From positions 62,001 through 126,000 of the forward strand of contig CAJVRT020000003.1 in the NCBI GenBank assembly GCA_911728455.2: 64,000 bases of DNA, in the 5' to 3' direction. The stretch is from Marthasterias glacialis (Eukaryota; Echinodermata; Asteroidea; Forcipulatida; Asteriidae). Below the pieces are notes generated by a model. The model saw only the letters and a list, made by a program, of their open reading frames with translations, was not told the origin of the DNA and searched no databases. Below, piece by piece: positions 38,901 to 46,766 of this stretch (the stretch's first letter is position 1; every line of letters begins with the position of its first letter). A program made the position numbers and the translations under genes.

Positions 38901-41900
38901 AATGAATAGTCGAAACTACTGTTATTACTGTATTATTACTTTGTTACCAATTTCAAACAGTTTCCTATATAGCAAAAGGAAAACACTTACAAACGTTTAT
39001 GATCACATTATTTTTTTTTCTTTGGTCAAGATCTAACAATTCAGTCATCAAGTGAAGAGGAGGAATCCCAGCATGATGAAGGTTTGTACAGTACAGTAAA
39101 TTTTCTGCTTAGACGGAGCTGTGCCTAGAGGCTAGAGGGCAGCTAGATTCCCCAGAAAAGGCAGCGAGTATCGCAATATTATTATGCAATGATGTAATTC
39201 CTTGCATTATTGATATGTAAACTCACTGCTCTGGGAGATATGTGGGTGAAAAAACAGCAATTGGGGTGGGTTCTTGTTTAAAGGGGCTGAAACTTTATGT
39301 GTGCAGTGGAAACCTTGGTTCACACTACAGGGTAGTAGTTACCGAGAGTAATAATTGTTTCCACAAAACAATTGCACTGTGTATTAAAAGGAGCATATTC
39401 TCCTACAAATCATAAATATAGAATCACTAAAATTAATCCTTGCTATCAGGAGTTACCTCTTTTTCCTGAAAGAACCTTTTTTTTAATTATTTTTTTTTAC
39501 AGCTGTCCATTGAATGCTTAATGTTTTGAAGCTATCCTGTTGAGCAATTGCAGTATGCGATAGAGGGTATAGAGGTGCATCGGTCTCTGTGGGCAACAGG
39601 TTGAAAGAAGGATAGAGCAAGGCCATACTATTCACTATTTTTGTACCCTCATTGGAAGTTTTAATGAAGAAAACAACATTCAAGCAAGTTCTCATACTGA
39701 AATGAAAATGTTGAGTTTTGTATGTTTTCCTTATTTTCATTCTGCCTTTCCACAGACAGCCATAGAAATGTTATAGGGAGGATCAATTTCAGAGATTTGT
39801 ATCTTACATTTGGGAGAATATGCTCATTTTAATACGCAGTGCAATGTTGAATCAAATTAATCATAATTTCAAAGAGCAATATTAATCTTGGTATGTATTT
39901 TTTTTTTGGTACTTGCCTTCTACATATGAACACACTAAATGCCTTCAATGTAGGGTTTTTGAGTGTCGTCATCAATCGGGAGCAGTGAACAGAAGTTTTG
40001 TTTTATTGGTATTTTTAGCTGTTTTCATTTACCAATACTTTTAATAAGTACACAAAAATATTGTTTCTCATCTAGCTCACCTCCAGATGCAGGCTTCCCA
40101 AAGAAAAGGCACCCAGGTAAGAATGAATCTTTTCTAAGAACAATCCACACTGTAATGTTTTCAGTAAACTAAAAAGCTTTTACAGAAAACCTTGTTATAA
40201 ACTGATAGGAGTATCCTAGAGCCACTGCACTTGCAACAGACATTCCCACCTTAGATGGGTCTTGTATTCTATTTGGGTTTAATATGTTGGGGACAAATTA
40301 TGTAATCTTACTGAGATACTATTTTGTTGTAATAAACATTACACAAATCAAAACTGATTTGTTGTTCACAAGGGCTGGACAGTAGTCTATGTTCACCAGC
40401 ACTATAAATAGTTCATCTATGAAAACTTTCACATTTTGTTGTGATAGTCTTAGAAATATTTTAGTGGTGTAGTTTTTAAGAAATGCATCAACCATTGGAT
40501 GATTAATATTGTTGTGTTGACAATGCAATTTGTATTAGTAGTCTTTTTAAGTTGACAGCCTCATTGGCTATACCAATAATTGTGTCTTTCTTTGAGAGCA
40601 ACACTGCTCCTTTTGAGCAGTTAACCTTTCTATTAACTGTCTTACTTGTGCTTTTTCCATTTAGGGGGCAGTTAAAAGTGGATGTAAGAGAGGTAGGTTT
40701 TTAGGTTTTGTGCACTTTTATACCTTAATCTAACATAATCATTGCAATTTTGTTTATAAGTTGGATTTGAAACTTTGCATGTTGGAACTATGATCTAGTA
40801 AGGTTTGCGGTAACACCATGTAATGACAATCTCTCTGAGTTGGGGTGGTTCTTAAAAGAGCCGTAGGTTTCAACTCAACGTTTCAGTCAGTATTCTCTGA
40901 TCGTCTCGTCAGGACTAAAGACGATCAGAGCATACTGATCGAAACTTCGACTTGAAACCTACGGTTATTTTCAGAACCACCCCAACTCACAAGAGAGGTT
41001 GTCATTACATGGTTTACTGCAAACCTTTCATTAGCATTTTGTTTATGTTTTTGTTGTCACTTTATCTTTATGTTATGTTTACATATTTATATATAAAGGG
41101 TGAATAAAGAAATTTTGGCTGATAATAAGTTTGAACCATCAACCTCTCAATTACCATATGATCACTCTTTACCAACTGAGTTAACCGGCCCTATGGTTGA
41201 TGGGAGGTCATGTGCAATGCTTCCTTTGCTCCGTGGGGTCCATTCACAAGCCAGACAGTACTGCTGATAACCCAGGGATCATCACCCCCTGGTTTTATAC
41301 AACCCAGTAAACGGCAGCAGTGAGAATGCACTTCTAAGGGATACAAGCTTTTTATGTATTTACTGAATAAAACACCAGAGATACTGAATAGGAAATATCA
41401 TAGTATTGCCATTCAGGTACTCTGCCAGCTGAGCTATTACCAATGTTAGCCGTCTCCAATTTTTTTCAGTCTCTATTTAGGGTGGGGCAGTATAGATTGT
41501 TCAACTATATATTATACTGTCATCAGACATGAAAAACAAAAAATCACAAACATTTCCTCATTGTGTATTCCTTTTACCAATATAGGGCTTCCATGGCTCA
41601 GTTGGTAGAGCAAGAGCACATCAACCCTCAATCTCCTCCAGTCAATATTTCTTTGTTCACCCAAAATAAATCTAAAAGGCTCATCGTCTGTTTTCCTTGT
41701 GATTTATTTAATTTTCTTTTCTTTTTGTTTTTCTTCAAGCTGTTGGTGCTAAGAAAAAGATAACAGAGAAACGAGCATGGACACAAGAAGAGAAAAGTGC
41801 TGTGTACGCATCGCTGGGCTCTTATATCAGACAGAACAAGCTTCCTGGGAAACTTGCTTGTGAACAAGCCTTGGCTGCCCATCCATCTCTGGGGAACAGA

Positions 41901-41969
41901 GATTGGCGGGCAGTCAAATATTGGGTGAAGAACAATTTAACAAAGCTGAGCAGAATGAAACAAAAGTAA
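11847..41969 (+). CDS. SET - repeated linker - zinc finger - tyrosine-recombinase-like - SANT protein (whole gene)
   Basis: Twenty-seven coding exons chain with matching phases: 11847-11961, 12386-12548, 12896-13073, 13438-13542, then nine A exons alternating with eight B exons, then 35988-37260, 37836-38305, 39031-39081, 40076-40116, 40665-40692, 41740-41969. The sum is 4317 nt, which gives 1438 residues and a TAA stop. Order: KMT5A-type SET (1-152), basic linker (153-187), 64-residue repeats (188-741), two zinc fingers and recombinase core (742-1322), short acidic and basic exons, SANT-like end (1363-1438). KMT5A enzymes methylate lysine (H4K20); Crypton-type proteins use a tyrosine recombinase. 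A role combining chromatin marking with DNA binding is inference only. AATAAA signals lie at 42365 and 42383. The start at 11847 is the first ATG of its exon; untranslated exons upstream are unknown. It may be a host gene or an intron-bearing mobile element. Confidence 0.75.
12386..12548 (+). CDS. exon 2: N-terminal half of the SET domain
   Basis: Acceptor CTTTTCAG; donor ATG|GTAAGA, phase 2. The exon begins with GRGVFTTTHFNKGELLLEYV, the first SET motif, which helps bind S-adenosylmethionine. It continues with the KMT5A-like segment ERITKKEGLKRE and an aromatic FLFFFHDG stretch that aligns with the YYF region of KMT5A. Together with the CIDAT motif formed at the next junction, this places it in the SET-8/KMT5A group and not the SUV39, EZ or SMYD groups. 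No pre-SET cysteines are present. Confidence 0.85.
12896..13073 (+). CDS. exon 3: C-terminal half of the SET domain
   Basis: Acceptor GTTTTTTAG; donor AAAG|GTTTGT, phase 0. The codon split across the intron restores a cysteine and gives CIDAT, as in KMT5A. The usual NHS cofactor/substrate motif appears as VNDA (ARMVNDAV), and the exon ends with ELRYDYG, the catalytic-tyrosine motif, then a PWR tail. Asn is kept but His-Ser is lost; the variant is familiar to me from set-1-like predicted proteins of marine animals. Whether it is catalytically active is unknown. Confidence 0.85.
13438..13542 (+). CDS. exon 4: basic linker
   Basis: Acceptor TTCTACAG; donor AAG|GTTAGT; 105 nt, phase 0 to 0, so 35 whole codons. 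It opens with KKKRSQRAGEKK, which resembles a nuclear localisation signal, and is otherwise polar. It connects the SET domain to the first A exon. No known domain. Confidence 0.7.
14398..15285 (+). repeat. 71-bp minisatellite inside unit 1 (about 11 copies plus one divergent)
   Basis: Each 71-bp copy contains GTGGGTCCACACTGCATTGG and ends TTTCTATGGTA. Starts fall near 14510, 14581, 14652, 14723, 14794, 14865, 14936, 15008, 15079, 15150 and 15221. The first copy (14400-14470) is divergent and carries an extra hairpin, GGACCCTCTACCAGAGGGTCC. It lies in the intron between exons A and B. The core GTGGGTCCAC is partly palindromic. Confidence 0.9.
15751..15846. repeat. small foldback sequence in unit 1 intron
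   Basis: AAGCTACTTAGGTG near the left end is nearly complementary to CACCTGAGTAGCTT at the right end. It is about 95 bp long, present only in unit 1, and probably a MITE relic. Confidence 0.45.
16231..16277 (+). promoter_or_regulatory. cluster of nuclear-receptor half-sites (DR1-like)
   Basis: TGACC-type half-sites occur at 16231, 16238, 16245 and 16252, exactly 7 bp apart, then at 16265 and 16272. A 6-bp half-site with 1-bp spacing is the DR1 arrangement bound by RXR heterodimers, HNF4 and COUP-TF type receptors. The cluster lies in the unit-1 intron segment missing from all later units. It could be an intronic enhancer or a simple 7-bp repeat; function is inferred. Confidence 0.45.
16527..16550 (+). 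CDS. possible 24-nt microexon in unit 1
   Basis: TTGAGCATGAAAAGCAAACT plus four bases is flanked by acceptor ATTGCCAG and donor CAG|GTATGT. It would enter and leave in phase 1, so it fits between exons A1 and B1 and adds eight residues (VEHEKQTA) without breaking the frame. It exists only in unit 1. Small size makes chance plausible. Confidence 0.35.
18554..21159 (+). repeat. array unit 2 (2606 bp): exon A2 18812-18938, exon B2 20092-20156
   Basis: Both exons and their splice sites are identical to those of unit 1. The 71-bp minisatellite has nine copies (19209-19777) and is joined directly to the phrase TGATCATCACCCTTCTG, removing the 1.9 kb seen in unit 1. The unit differs from later ones by four extra minisatellite copies (284 bp) and a few bases, for example GTCGCATCCC at 20471. 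Confidence 0.9.
21160..23481 (+). repeat. array unit 3 (2322 bp): exon A3 21418-21544, exon B3 22414-22478
   Basis: Five 71-bp copies. Exons and splice sites are identical to the other units. It shares AAAGCTGTTG (22187) with units 1 and 2, whereas units 4-8 have AAAGCTTTTG, so unit 3 is an intermediate type. Confidence 0.9.
23482..25803 (+). repeat. array unit 4 (2322 bp): exon A4 23740-23866, exon B4 24736-24800
   Basis: First of five near-identical units carrying AAAGCTTTTG. Exons, phases and splice sites are intact. Confidence 0.9.
25804..28125 (+). repeat. array unit 5 (2322 bp): exon A5 26062-26188, exon B5 27058-27122
   Basis: Same length and exon layout as unit 4; I noticed no exon difference. 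Confidence 0.9.
28126..30447 (+). repeat. array unit 6 (2322 bp): exon A6 28384-28510, exon B6 29380-29444
   Basis: Same length and exon layout as unit 4; splice sites intact. Confidence 0.9.
30448..32769 (+). repeat. array unit 7 (2322 bp): exon A7 30706-30832, exon B7 31702-31766
   Basis: Same length and exon layout as unit 4; splice sites intact. Confidence 0.9.
32770..35091 (+). repeat. array unit 8 (2322 bp): exon A8 33028-33154, exon B8 34024-34088
   Basis: Last complete unit. Exon B8 ends in phase 0 and feeds the terminal exon A9. Confidence 0.9.
35092..35630 (+). repeat. partial unit 9: terminal exon A9 35350-35476
   Basis: Similarity to the array stops after ACCAATCATAT at about 35630, just before the point where the minisatellite begins in other units. 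Exon A9 encodes the same residues. Its flank has its own changes (TTTTTCGGC at 35553; a changed poly-T tract at 35585), so it is the most divergent copy. A9 leaves in phase 1, which is what the exon at 35988 needs. It may be the original single A exon. Confidence 0.85.
35988..37260 (+). CDS. exon: two zinc fingers and N-terminal part of tyrosine-recombinase-like region
   Basis: Acceptor TTATCAG ends at 35987; donor AG|GTAAGT at 37261; phase 1 to 2. Near the start is a C2H2-like finger (CLYCGEL, then H-x4-H) and about 85 residues on a C2HC-like one (CPFCLGFF, then H-x3-C). The middle is helical and resembles the core-binding region of Crypton-like recombinase proteins (SQRLRQLGRLVLTLRSL; SLKLGHSLKKSALIL). 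Near the end, FNKRRGGEASRL matches the first catalytic-arginine box of tyrosine recombinases. The open frame extends upstream to 35927, but the splice site and phase argue that 35927-35987 is intron. Confidence 0.8.
37836..38305 (+). CDS. exon: catalytic half of tyrosine-recombinase-like region
   Basis: Acceptor TGTTTCAG; donor GATG|GTATGT; phase 2 to 1. The split codon makes Arg and the text continues LDMVQIRGKRGRAVPLLL, with the beta-hairpin lysine. The second arginine box reads STKLRKYVAT: the Arg of HxxR is kept but His is replaced by Thr. LARHLGHD gives the next His position, and HRDFYRK (Tyr codon at 38188) the nucleophile position. The layout R..K..xxxR..H..Y follows the tyrosine-recombinase fold. 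The His change suggests weakened or altered chemistry, or a DNA-binding role. The resemblance is to animal Crypton-type proteins, not phage DNA. Confidence 0.8.
39031..39081 (+). CDS. small acidic exon
   Basis: Acceptor TTGGTCAAG; donor GAAG|GTTTGT; 51 nt, phase 1 to 1. It encodes DLTIQSSSEEEESQHDE, a Ser/Glu-rich disordered linker. Confidence 0.6.
40076..40116 (+). CDS. small basic exon
   Basis: Acceptor CTCATCTAG; donor CCCAG|GTAAGA; 41 nt, phase 1 to 0. It encodes AHLQMQASQRKGTQ. Support is splice-site quality and phase only. Confidence 0.5.
40665..40692 (+). CDS. very small basic exon
   Basis: Acceptor CCATTTAG; donor AGAG|GTAGGT; 28 nt, phase 0 to 1. It encodes GAVKSGCKR, and the remaining base supplies the first base of the next exon. 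Its two neighbours require exactly this phase change. Confidence 0.5.
40800..41027. mobile_element. foldback MITE with about 75-bp inverted arms
   Basis: It begins AAGGTTTGCGGTAACACC and ends with the near-complement GGTTTACTGCAAACCTT. The arms continue inward through GAGTTGGGGTGGTTCT and its complement. The core holds TCAGTATTCTCTGATCG. Relatives lie at 44169-44278 and 52434-52595. It sits in the last intron of the SET gene and has no coding capacity. Confidence 0.8.
41129..41192 (-). mobile_element. tRNA-derived SINE head
   Basis: The minus strand reads like a tRNA, with a box A-like phrase TAACTCAGTTGGTAAAGAG and a box B-like phrase GATGGTTCAAAC, that is, an RNA polymerase III internal promoter. 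The arms do not pair well enough for a working tRNA. Confidence 0.6.
41584..41645 (+). mobile_element. tRNA-like fragment
   Basis: CATGGCTCAGTTGGTAGAGC is a good D-arm/box A match; the 3' half is degraded. It sits about 100 bp upstream of the last exon of the SET gene. Probably a SINE relic. Confidence 0.45.
41740..41969 (+). CDS. last exon: Myb/SANT-like C-terminal domain and stop
   Basis: Acceptor TTCTTCAAG; phase 1 entry; stop TAA at 41967. After a lysine-rich start it encodes RAWTQEEKSAVYASLGSYI, then a PGKLACEQAL turn and a final NRDWRAVKYWVKNNL helix. The spaced tryptophans and three-helix pattern resemble Myb/SANT domains. I know the PGK-CEQ form as the usual C-terminus of Crypton-like recombinase and set-1-like proteins in fish and marine invertebrates. 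Likely a DNA- or histone-tail-binding module. Confidence 0.8.
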
Positions 41970-43050
41970 GGTAAAATTGGAGATATTACAGTCAAAACCA
42001 AAACAACAGTGTGGTCCATGTCAACCAGGGACTAACTATTAAGACTGAGAGGACATTTCCCGAGGAATGTTTGATCATTGTATCTGCTAACCTAGGTGAA
42101 CCAAATTTTGAAATGTTATTGTCCCAATTTTGGAAAATGACAATTTTACTTTCATTTTTGGGTCATTATGCAATTCTAGACAAGGCTCATAACATGCTTT
42201 TTTGATCTTGTGTCAAGGTTACTTGATATGGCCACCATAATATTGCTGTCAGTGTTTGTTCAATGTTTCAATGCTTTTTTTTCATGAAAATAGAAGCACG
42301 TTTGATGAAAAAGCTTTGTCAGGTTGGTTGCATCAAGAAAACATCTTAAAAGAGCATAATGGGTAATAAATTCATGTAGAAAAATAAATACATGATGTAA
42401 TTTTAATGAGATTATAAAAACTGATTTTAATAACATAATACTAAAACAAAAAGTATGCAATATCAAAGATTGCCAGGCTTTTGTGGTGTGTAAAGAATTA
42501 AAGTCGGGCAGGTTTTTCACATTTGTATTCCATATTGTTTTGATACTCATTTTGTGATTGTGTTGATGAAATGCCTTGAAAGTTTATGGCAATTAAAACC
42601 AGTGCATTTCAAAATTTAGCAACATAATAGCAATATTGTTCATCAGTATTCTGTCACTCATTCTGAATGCTTTGAAAACTTTATTTTGAGGGATGAATGA
42701 AAACAAACCAATGTGCAAAAATGTAGAAATGTGCATGTGTTCACCCATATGTAACCCAATGCAAACTTTATTTTAGCAATGCAAACTTTATTTTAGGCAA
42801 AGCTTAAGAGTAGTTGAGCTGGGAAAATGATACTTTTTGTAAATGGTTGTTGTGAGCAATGAGATGATGAGTTTTGAAACATTTTTCTGGTAAATTGGTG
42901 ACAAATTTGCTTGCTGTTTTCACTATTTTTCTAATTCAGATGAAGGATTAGTCCTAAGACCATATTTTTAAGGGCCGTTTTTTCTATCATGTCAACTGTA
43001 AAGACACGTCAGTTTACATTCTGCTTTTTTCTCAACTTTGACTATATTGC
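41970..43050. other. 3' flank of the SET gene
   Basis: Presumed 3' untranslated region and intergenic DNA. AATAAA signals occur at 42365-42370 and 42383-42388. A 21-bp phrase (AATGCAAACTTTATTTTAG core) is duplicated near 42760-42797. No other gene seen. Confidence 0.5.
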
Positions 43051-43059
43051 AGACGGAAT

Positions 43060-43510
43060 GAACCTAACAATAGACCATGCAAGTCTTGAGGGTATGACTG
43101 GAGCAGATGTATTAAACACTAGACCACCGAGCATGTCCGATGATGAGGGGCCAGTTCGAATCCTGTATTATTGGCAGTAGGTACCACAAACAATTAAATA
43201 GATGTACAATTTCCATCAGTATACAGTGCTTATCACACATTGGTGTAGGGCAAATTGAAAATGATATCCATTACCCCGATGCAGATACAATATATATTTA
43301 ATTGTTTACCTGCTGCTAACAATGCTGGATTCAAACTGGCCCCTCGTCATTGGCCGTGCTCGGTGGTCTAGTGGTTAAGACATCTGCTCTAGTCATGTGG
43401 TAGCCATGGGTTCGAATCGCACCCGAGTTGCCTGTGGGCTTATTTCCCCTCATAGAACTTGAAAGCGCTGATTATACAGTGCTTATCACACATCGGTGTA
43501 GGGCAAAGTA
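43060..43510. mobile_element. snap-back pair of tRNA-derived SINEs
   Basis: The plus strand at 43356-43425 has tRNA box A (GGTCTAGTGGTTAAGACA) and box B (GGGTTCGAATCGC). The reverse complement of 43085-43165 carries the same head (GCTCGGTGGTCTAGTG). Both copies have the 3' tail TACAGTGCTTATCACACA followed by GGTGTAGGGCAAA (43217 and 43475). Between the heads, CAAACAATTAAAT pairs with ATTTAATTGTTTAC. The two copies are thus arranged head to head and can fold back. Confidence 0.65.
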
Positions 43511-45790
43511 AAAGATAAATATTATTCACCTGAAAGATATTGTATGCATTTGGTTGTCACCTTAAAAAATTAATGTAAACAAATCTTTTTTTCGTAAGAT
43601 CCACTGCAGCTGTTGATAGTATAAAACATTTGAGAAATTATTCCTTTTGCAGTTATGTAGTTTTAGAGAAAAGGAACATTTTTCTTGTCCGCTGAGAATC
43701 TGAGAAACGTTACTGGCTGTAGTGTTTCTCAGCCTTGAGAACGAGTGCAAAATGGCTTGACCAAACAGATACCATTGTAAGTTTATTTTGAGATGTATGT
43801 TTTGAAAAGAAGATGACTGAAATGAATGCATTCATCCCAAAACCAATCATGTATGATCCTTTGAAAGTACATGTACCTGATTTTGTTACAATGTACCTGG
43901 GAACACAATGGTCCACTAAATATTTTGCACGCACAAGACTTGCACGGTCCATGTTTTTTGATCGAAAGTAATCATTGTTTTGTTGAGTTAGTTGTTTATG
44001 ATCACCAATAAATGAATATGAGTGAATGAATAAATAAAACAATTTAAAAAACAAACAAACAAACACATAAACACCTCAACCAAAAAAAACGATAAAAAAC
44101 AAAACATGTAAACATGTGTAACAGACTACATGTACGATCTACATGTACGATCTTTTTCTTAAAAGGGTGTTGACTATGAGAAGAGCCAGTTGGTTTTCTT
44201 TACATTTCAATCAGTATACTCTGATAGTCTTTAGGAGAAACGTTGAGAAAACCAATCAGTTCTTCTCAGAGTTGTCACTCTTTCAGGAGAGAGATTTTAT
44301 GTTTGTTGAATAATTAATCATTGATCAATTAGATTATTGTTTAAACAAAGTTGATCATTTGTGGGTGTCTACATTATGCAAGTTTGTTGATAACGTTTTT
44401 GAATGGTCCTTCGTTACTTGAGATCGTTTAAAATGAATAAAACCTTCAGATGATCATTTCTAAGGTGTTTACATGATATGTAAACTTGTTGATGAAGTTT
44501 TTGAGTGGACCCCAGGTTCATTGTTACTCTACTTCCAGCTTAAAATAATTAAGAAGATGAGCGTTTGTTAGATGTTTTCAATGTTCAGTCTGTAAATTTG
44601 TTGAAGAATATTTTGAATGAACAAGTTTGTCCATTAATACTTAAGTCCCATTTTAGAATTACAGAGGTGGAATAGGTGCAAAATGTTACTAAAATATCAT
44701 GGTTTGAAGCCAGCGGAACTGTAGCAAGGAACTGGTGGGGGGGCGAGTTGTATTTTTAACTGTACTTCATATGAGGGAGAGACACTATCGTGTTTTTTTT
44801 GTGGGGGTCACCTGGGGCTCTGTAAATTTATGGGGGGGGGGGGGCACGTTGACAAGGAATGGCTGTGTTGGATAAACCGTCCTTTGTCAAGTTGAAAAAA
44901 AAAAACATTAAAAAAAGGGGAAATAGTTTCTTTACACAAGAATCATATCATTAACCTGAAAATTGGTGTATGGGACTGATTTAAGTGTGTGTTTACTTAA
45001 CAGAAAAACATTTGTATTTTGATCCACTTGATCCTAAAGATTGTCTACATGTAACTTTTATGATCCTTTCTCAAAAGAGTAAGTACCTTTGAGTATTTTT
45101 ACTGGCTTCAATTTCGTGCATTTAAACCACAGAAACGGAATGAGAACAAAAACAAATGCTTTTTTTCATAATCGATTTATTAAGAAAATGAATCCAATAT
45201 TAGTTTGAAATAGAATTTGTGCAATTCTATTTAATATATTATTTTGGACCATATTAACTTTCTACCATGAATAGCTTGTGAATAGACTATACAACGGTGA
45301 TGTCTGTGGTGTCCAGTTAAATTGGTTTATTGCTGAATAATTCAACATGTAGGTCTGATAAGCTTTAAAGACTGCAGGTTGACAGGGACAGTGTCATGTA
45401 GAAAATAGAATGGATTTTGAGGATTGTGGATCATCATGCTCCAACATTAAGATTACATACATCCAGCAAATCTGATGCTTTACCTTGCTAGGTGGACAAG
45501 TGCTACAAACCTACTTGTATTCGATGATTGAAAAAAATAAATAAAGATAGACAGGCTGTTTGTTGAGCATAAAAAAAATATTTGAACAATTATTGTATTT
45601 ATGTTTTGTTGTAGATGAATTTTATGTTTGGGGGCATTATTTGGGCTAAGGAATGTTAAAACTTTTAGATATACTACGTTTTCCCTTCTGATGGTGACAT
45701 TTTAAGTTGATCTAGAATAATCGTTGGGGAGTTGACAGTATGATTCAAGAACAAATGAACTTGTTTATATCATTGTACAAAAAATGCAAT
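43510..45790. other. intergenic, no gene seen
   Basis: AT-rich, with a simple AAAC-rich stretch near 44040-44100, G runs at 44738 and 44832, and a duplicated CTACATGTACGATCT near 44130-44151. Open frames here lack domains. Confidence 0.45.
44169..44278. mobile_element. short relative of the foldback MITE
   Basis: GAGAAGAGCCAGTTGGTTTTCT pairs with AGAAAACCAATCAGTTCTTCTC; the core TCAGTATACTCTGAT matches the core of the element at 40800. Arms are about 22 bp. Confidence 0.6.
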
Positions 45791-45799
45791 CATCAAACA

Positions 45800-46035
45800 T
45801 GCACAAGTCCACATGCAGTATGAACAGATAGACATTTAACACAAGTCCACATTGTGCATGTGTAGTATTTGATATGCCCAAGTCCACATGCAGTATGAAC
45901 AAATGGACTAATTAACACAAGTCCACATTATGAATGTGCAGCAATAATGCACTCGCTATGTCCACACGAGTAATGCCGTGTTAGTTTAGTGTCCACACTG
46001 CGAATGTCGATAGTGCTCTGTGCACCATGTCCACA
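45800..46035 (+). repeat. degenerate repeat rich in GTCCACA
   Basis: AAGTCCACATGCAGTATGAACA occurs near 45806 and 45878, alternating with ACACAAGTCCACATT phrases, giving a period near 72 bp; later copies are more degraded. Confidence 0.65.
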
Positions 46036-46039
46036 TGAG

Positions 46040-46165
46040 TAATGTAGGGTGGGTAGGTGTGTGTGTTTGTGTGTGACTGCGTATTGTCAGAACAGACTCT
46101 GTGCATTCATGCATGGACTAGGTGTGTATTTGTGTGTGAATGCGTATTGTCATAACGGACTCCAT
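46040..46165 (+). repeat. second locus of the GT-rich minisatellite
   Basis: About two units matching 9426-9655, including CTGTGCATTCATGCATGGAC and TATTGTCATAACGGACTC. The two loci bracket the SET gene at a distance of about 36 kb. Confidence 0.75.
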
Positions 46166-46311
46166 GCGTGGATAACGTGGGGCTAAGGGAAAGGGCACAG
46201 ACAGCTTTGATTAAGTCTTTCATAATACATGTATGACTTTGTGATCAAGTCTACCATTAATGAAGAAGCTACTGGTATAAAGAACTCATCAACATCAACA
46301 TTTCTGACTTA

Positions 46312-46405
46312 TTTTCTCTTAGAATTCACAGATTAACATCTTCACAAGAACATGCACATCCGATAAGAATGGCAATAAATACAAGAGCAATACGATGATT
46401 TTAGA
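46312..46405 (+). pseudogene. decayed copy of the TRIM gene 5' end
   Basis: It resembles 46716-46800: TTTTCTCTTAGAATTCACAG followed by GGCAATAAATACAAGAGCAA mirrors the acceptor and start-codon region of the intact TRIM gene. The ATG at 46369 begins a frame starting MAINTRA, against MASNTRA in the intact gene, and ends in a stop after nine codons. Only the 5' end is present. Confidence 0.6.
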
Positions 46406-46766
46406 ATCAACAATTAGCATCTGAAGATTGCTGGAAATTGAGGCATGAAAACATGTTATTGCTACTGGAGCATCTGAAAAAATATCATCAGTCTCACTAC
46501 ACCCAGTTAGATCACTGACACAATGGTCATGTTGATTCCTTTGATCACTTTTTATAACCCCGATGAATATAACAACACTGTGAAGATAATACCCAGCAGA
46601 CACAGACCTTACCCTCGAAAACATGTCAAACTACGGTTTTATGTTTATCAAGTCAACAGATTTGGAGTGTCATTGAATTTGACAGCACCATCATTTATCA
46701 ACCATATCTTAGTCATTTTCTCTTATAATTCACAGGTCAACAATTTGGCAAATACATCCAAGCAGA

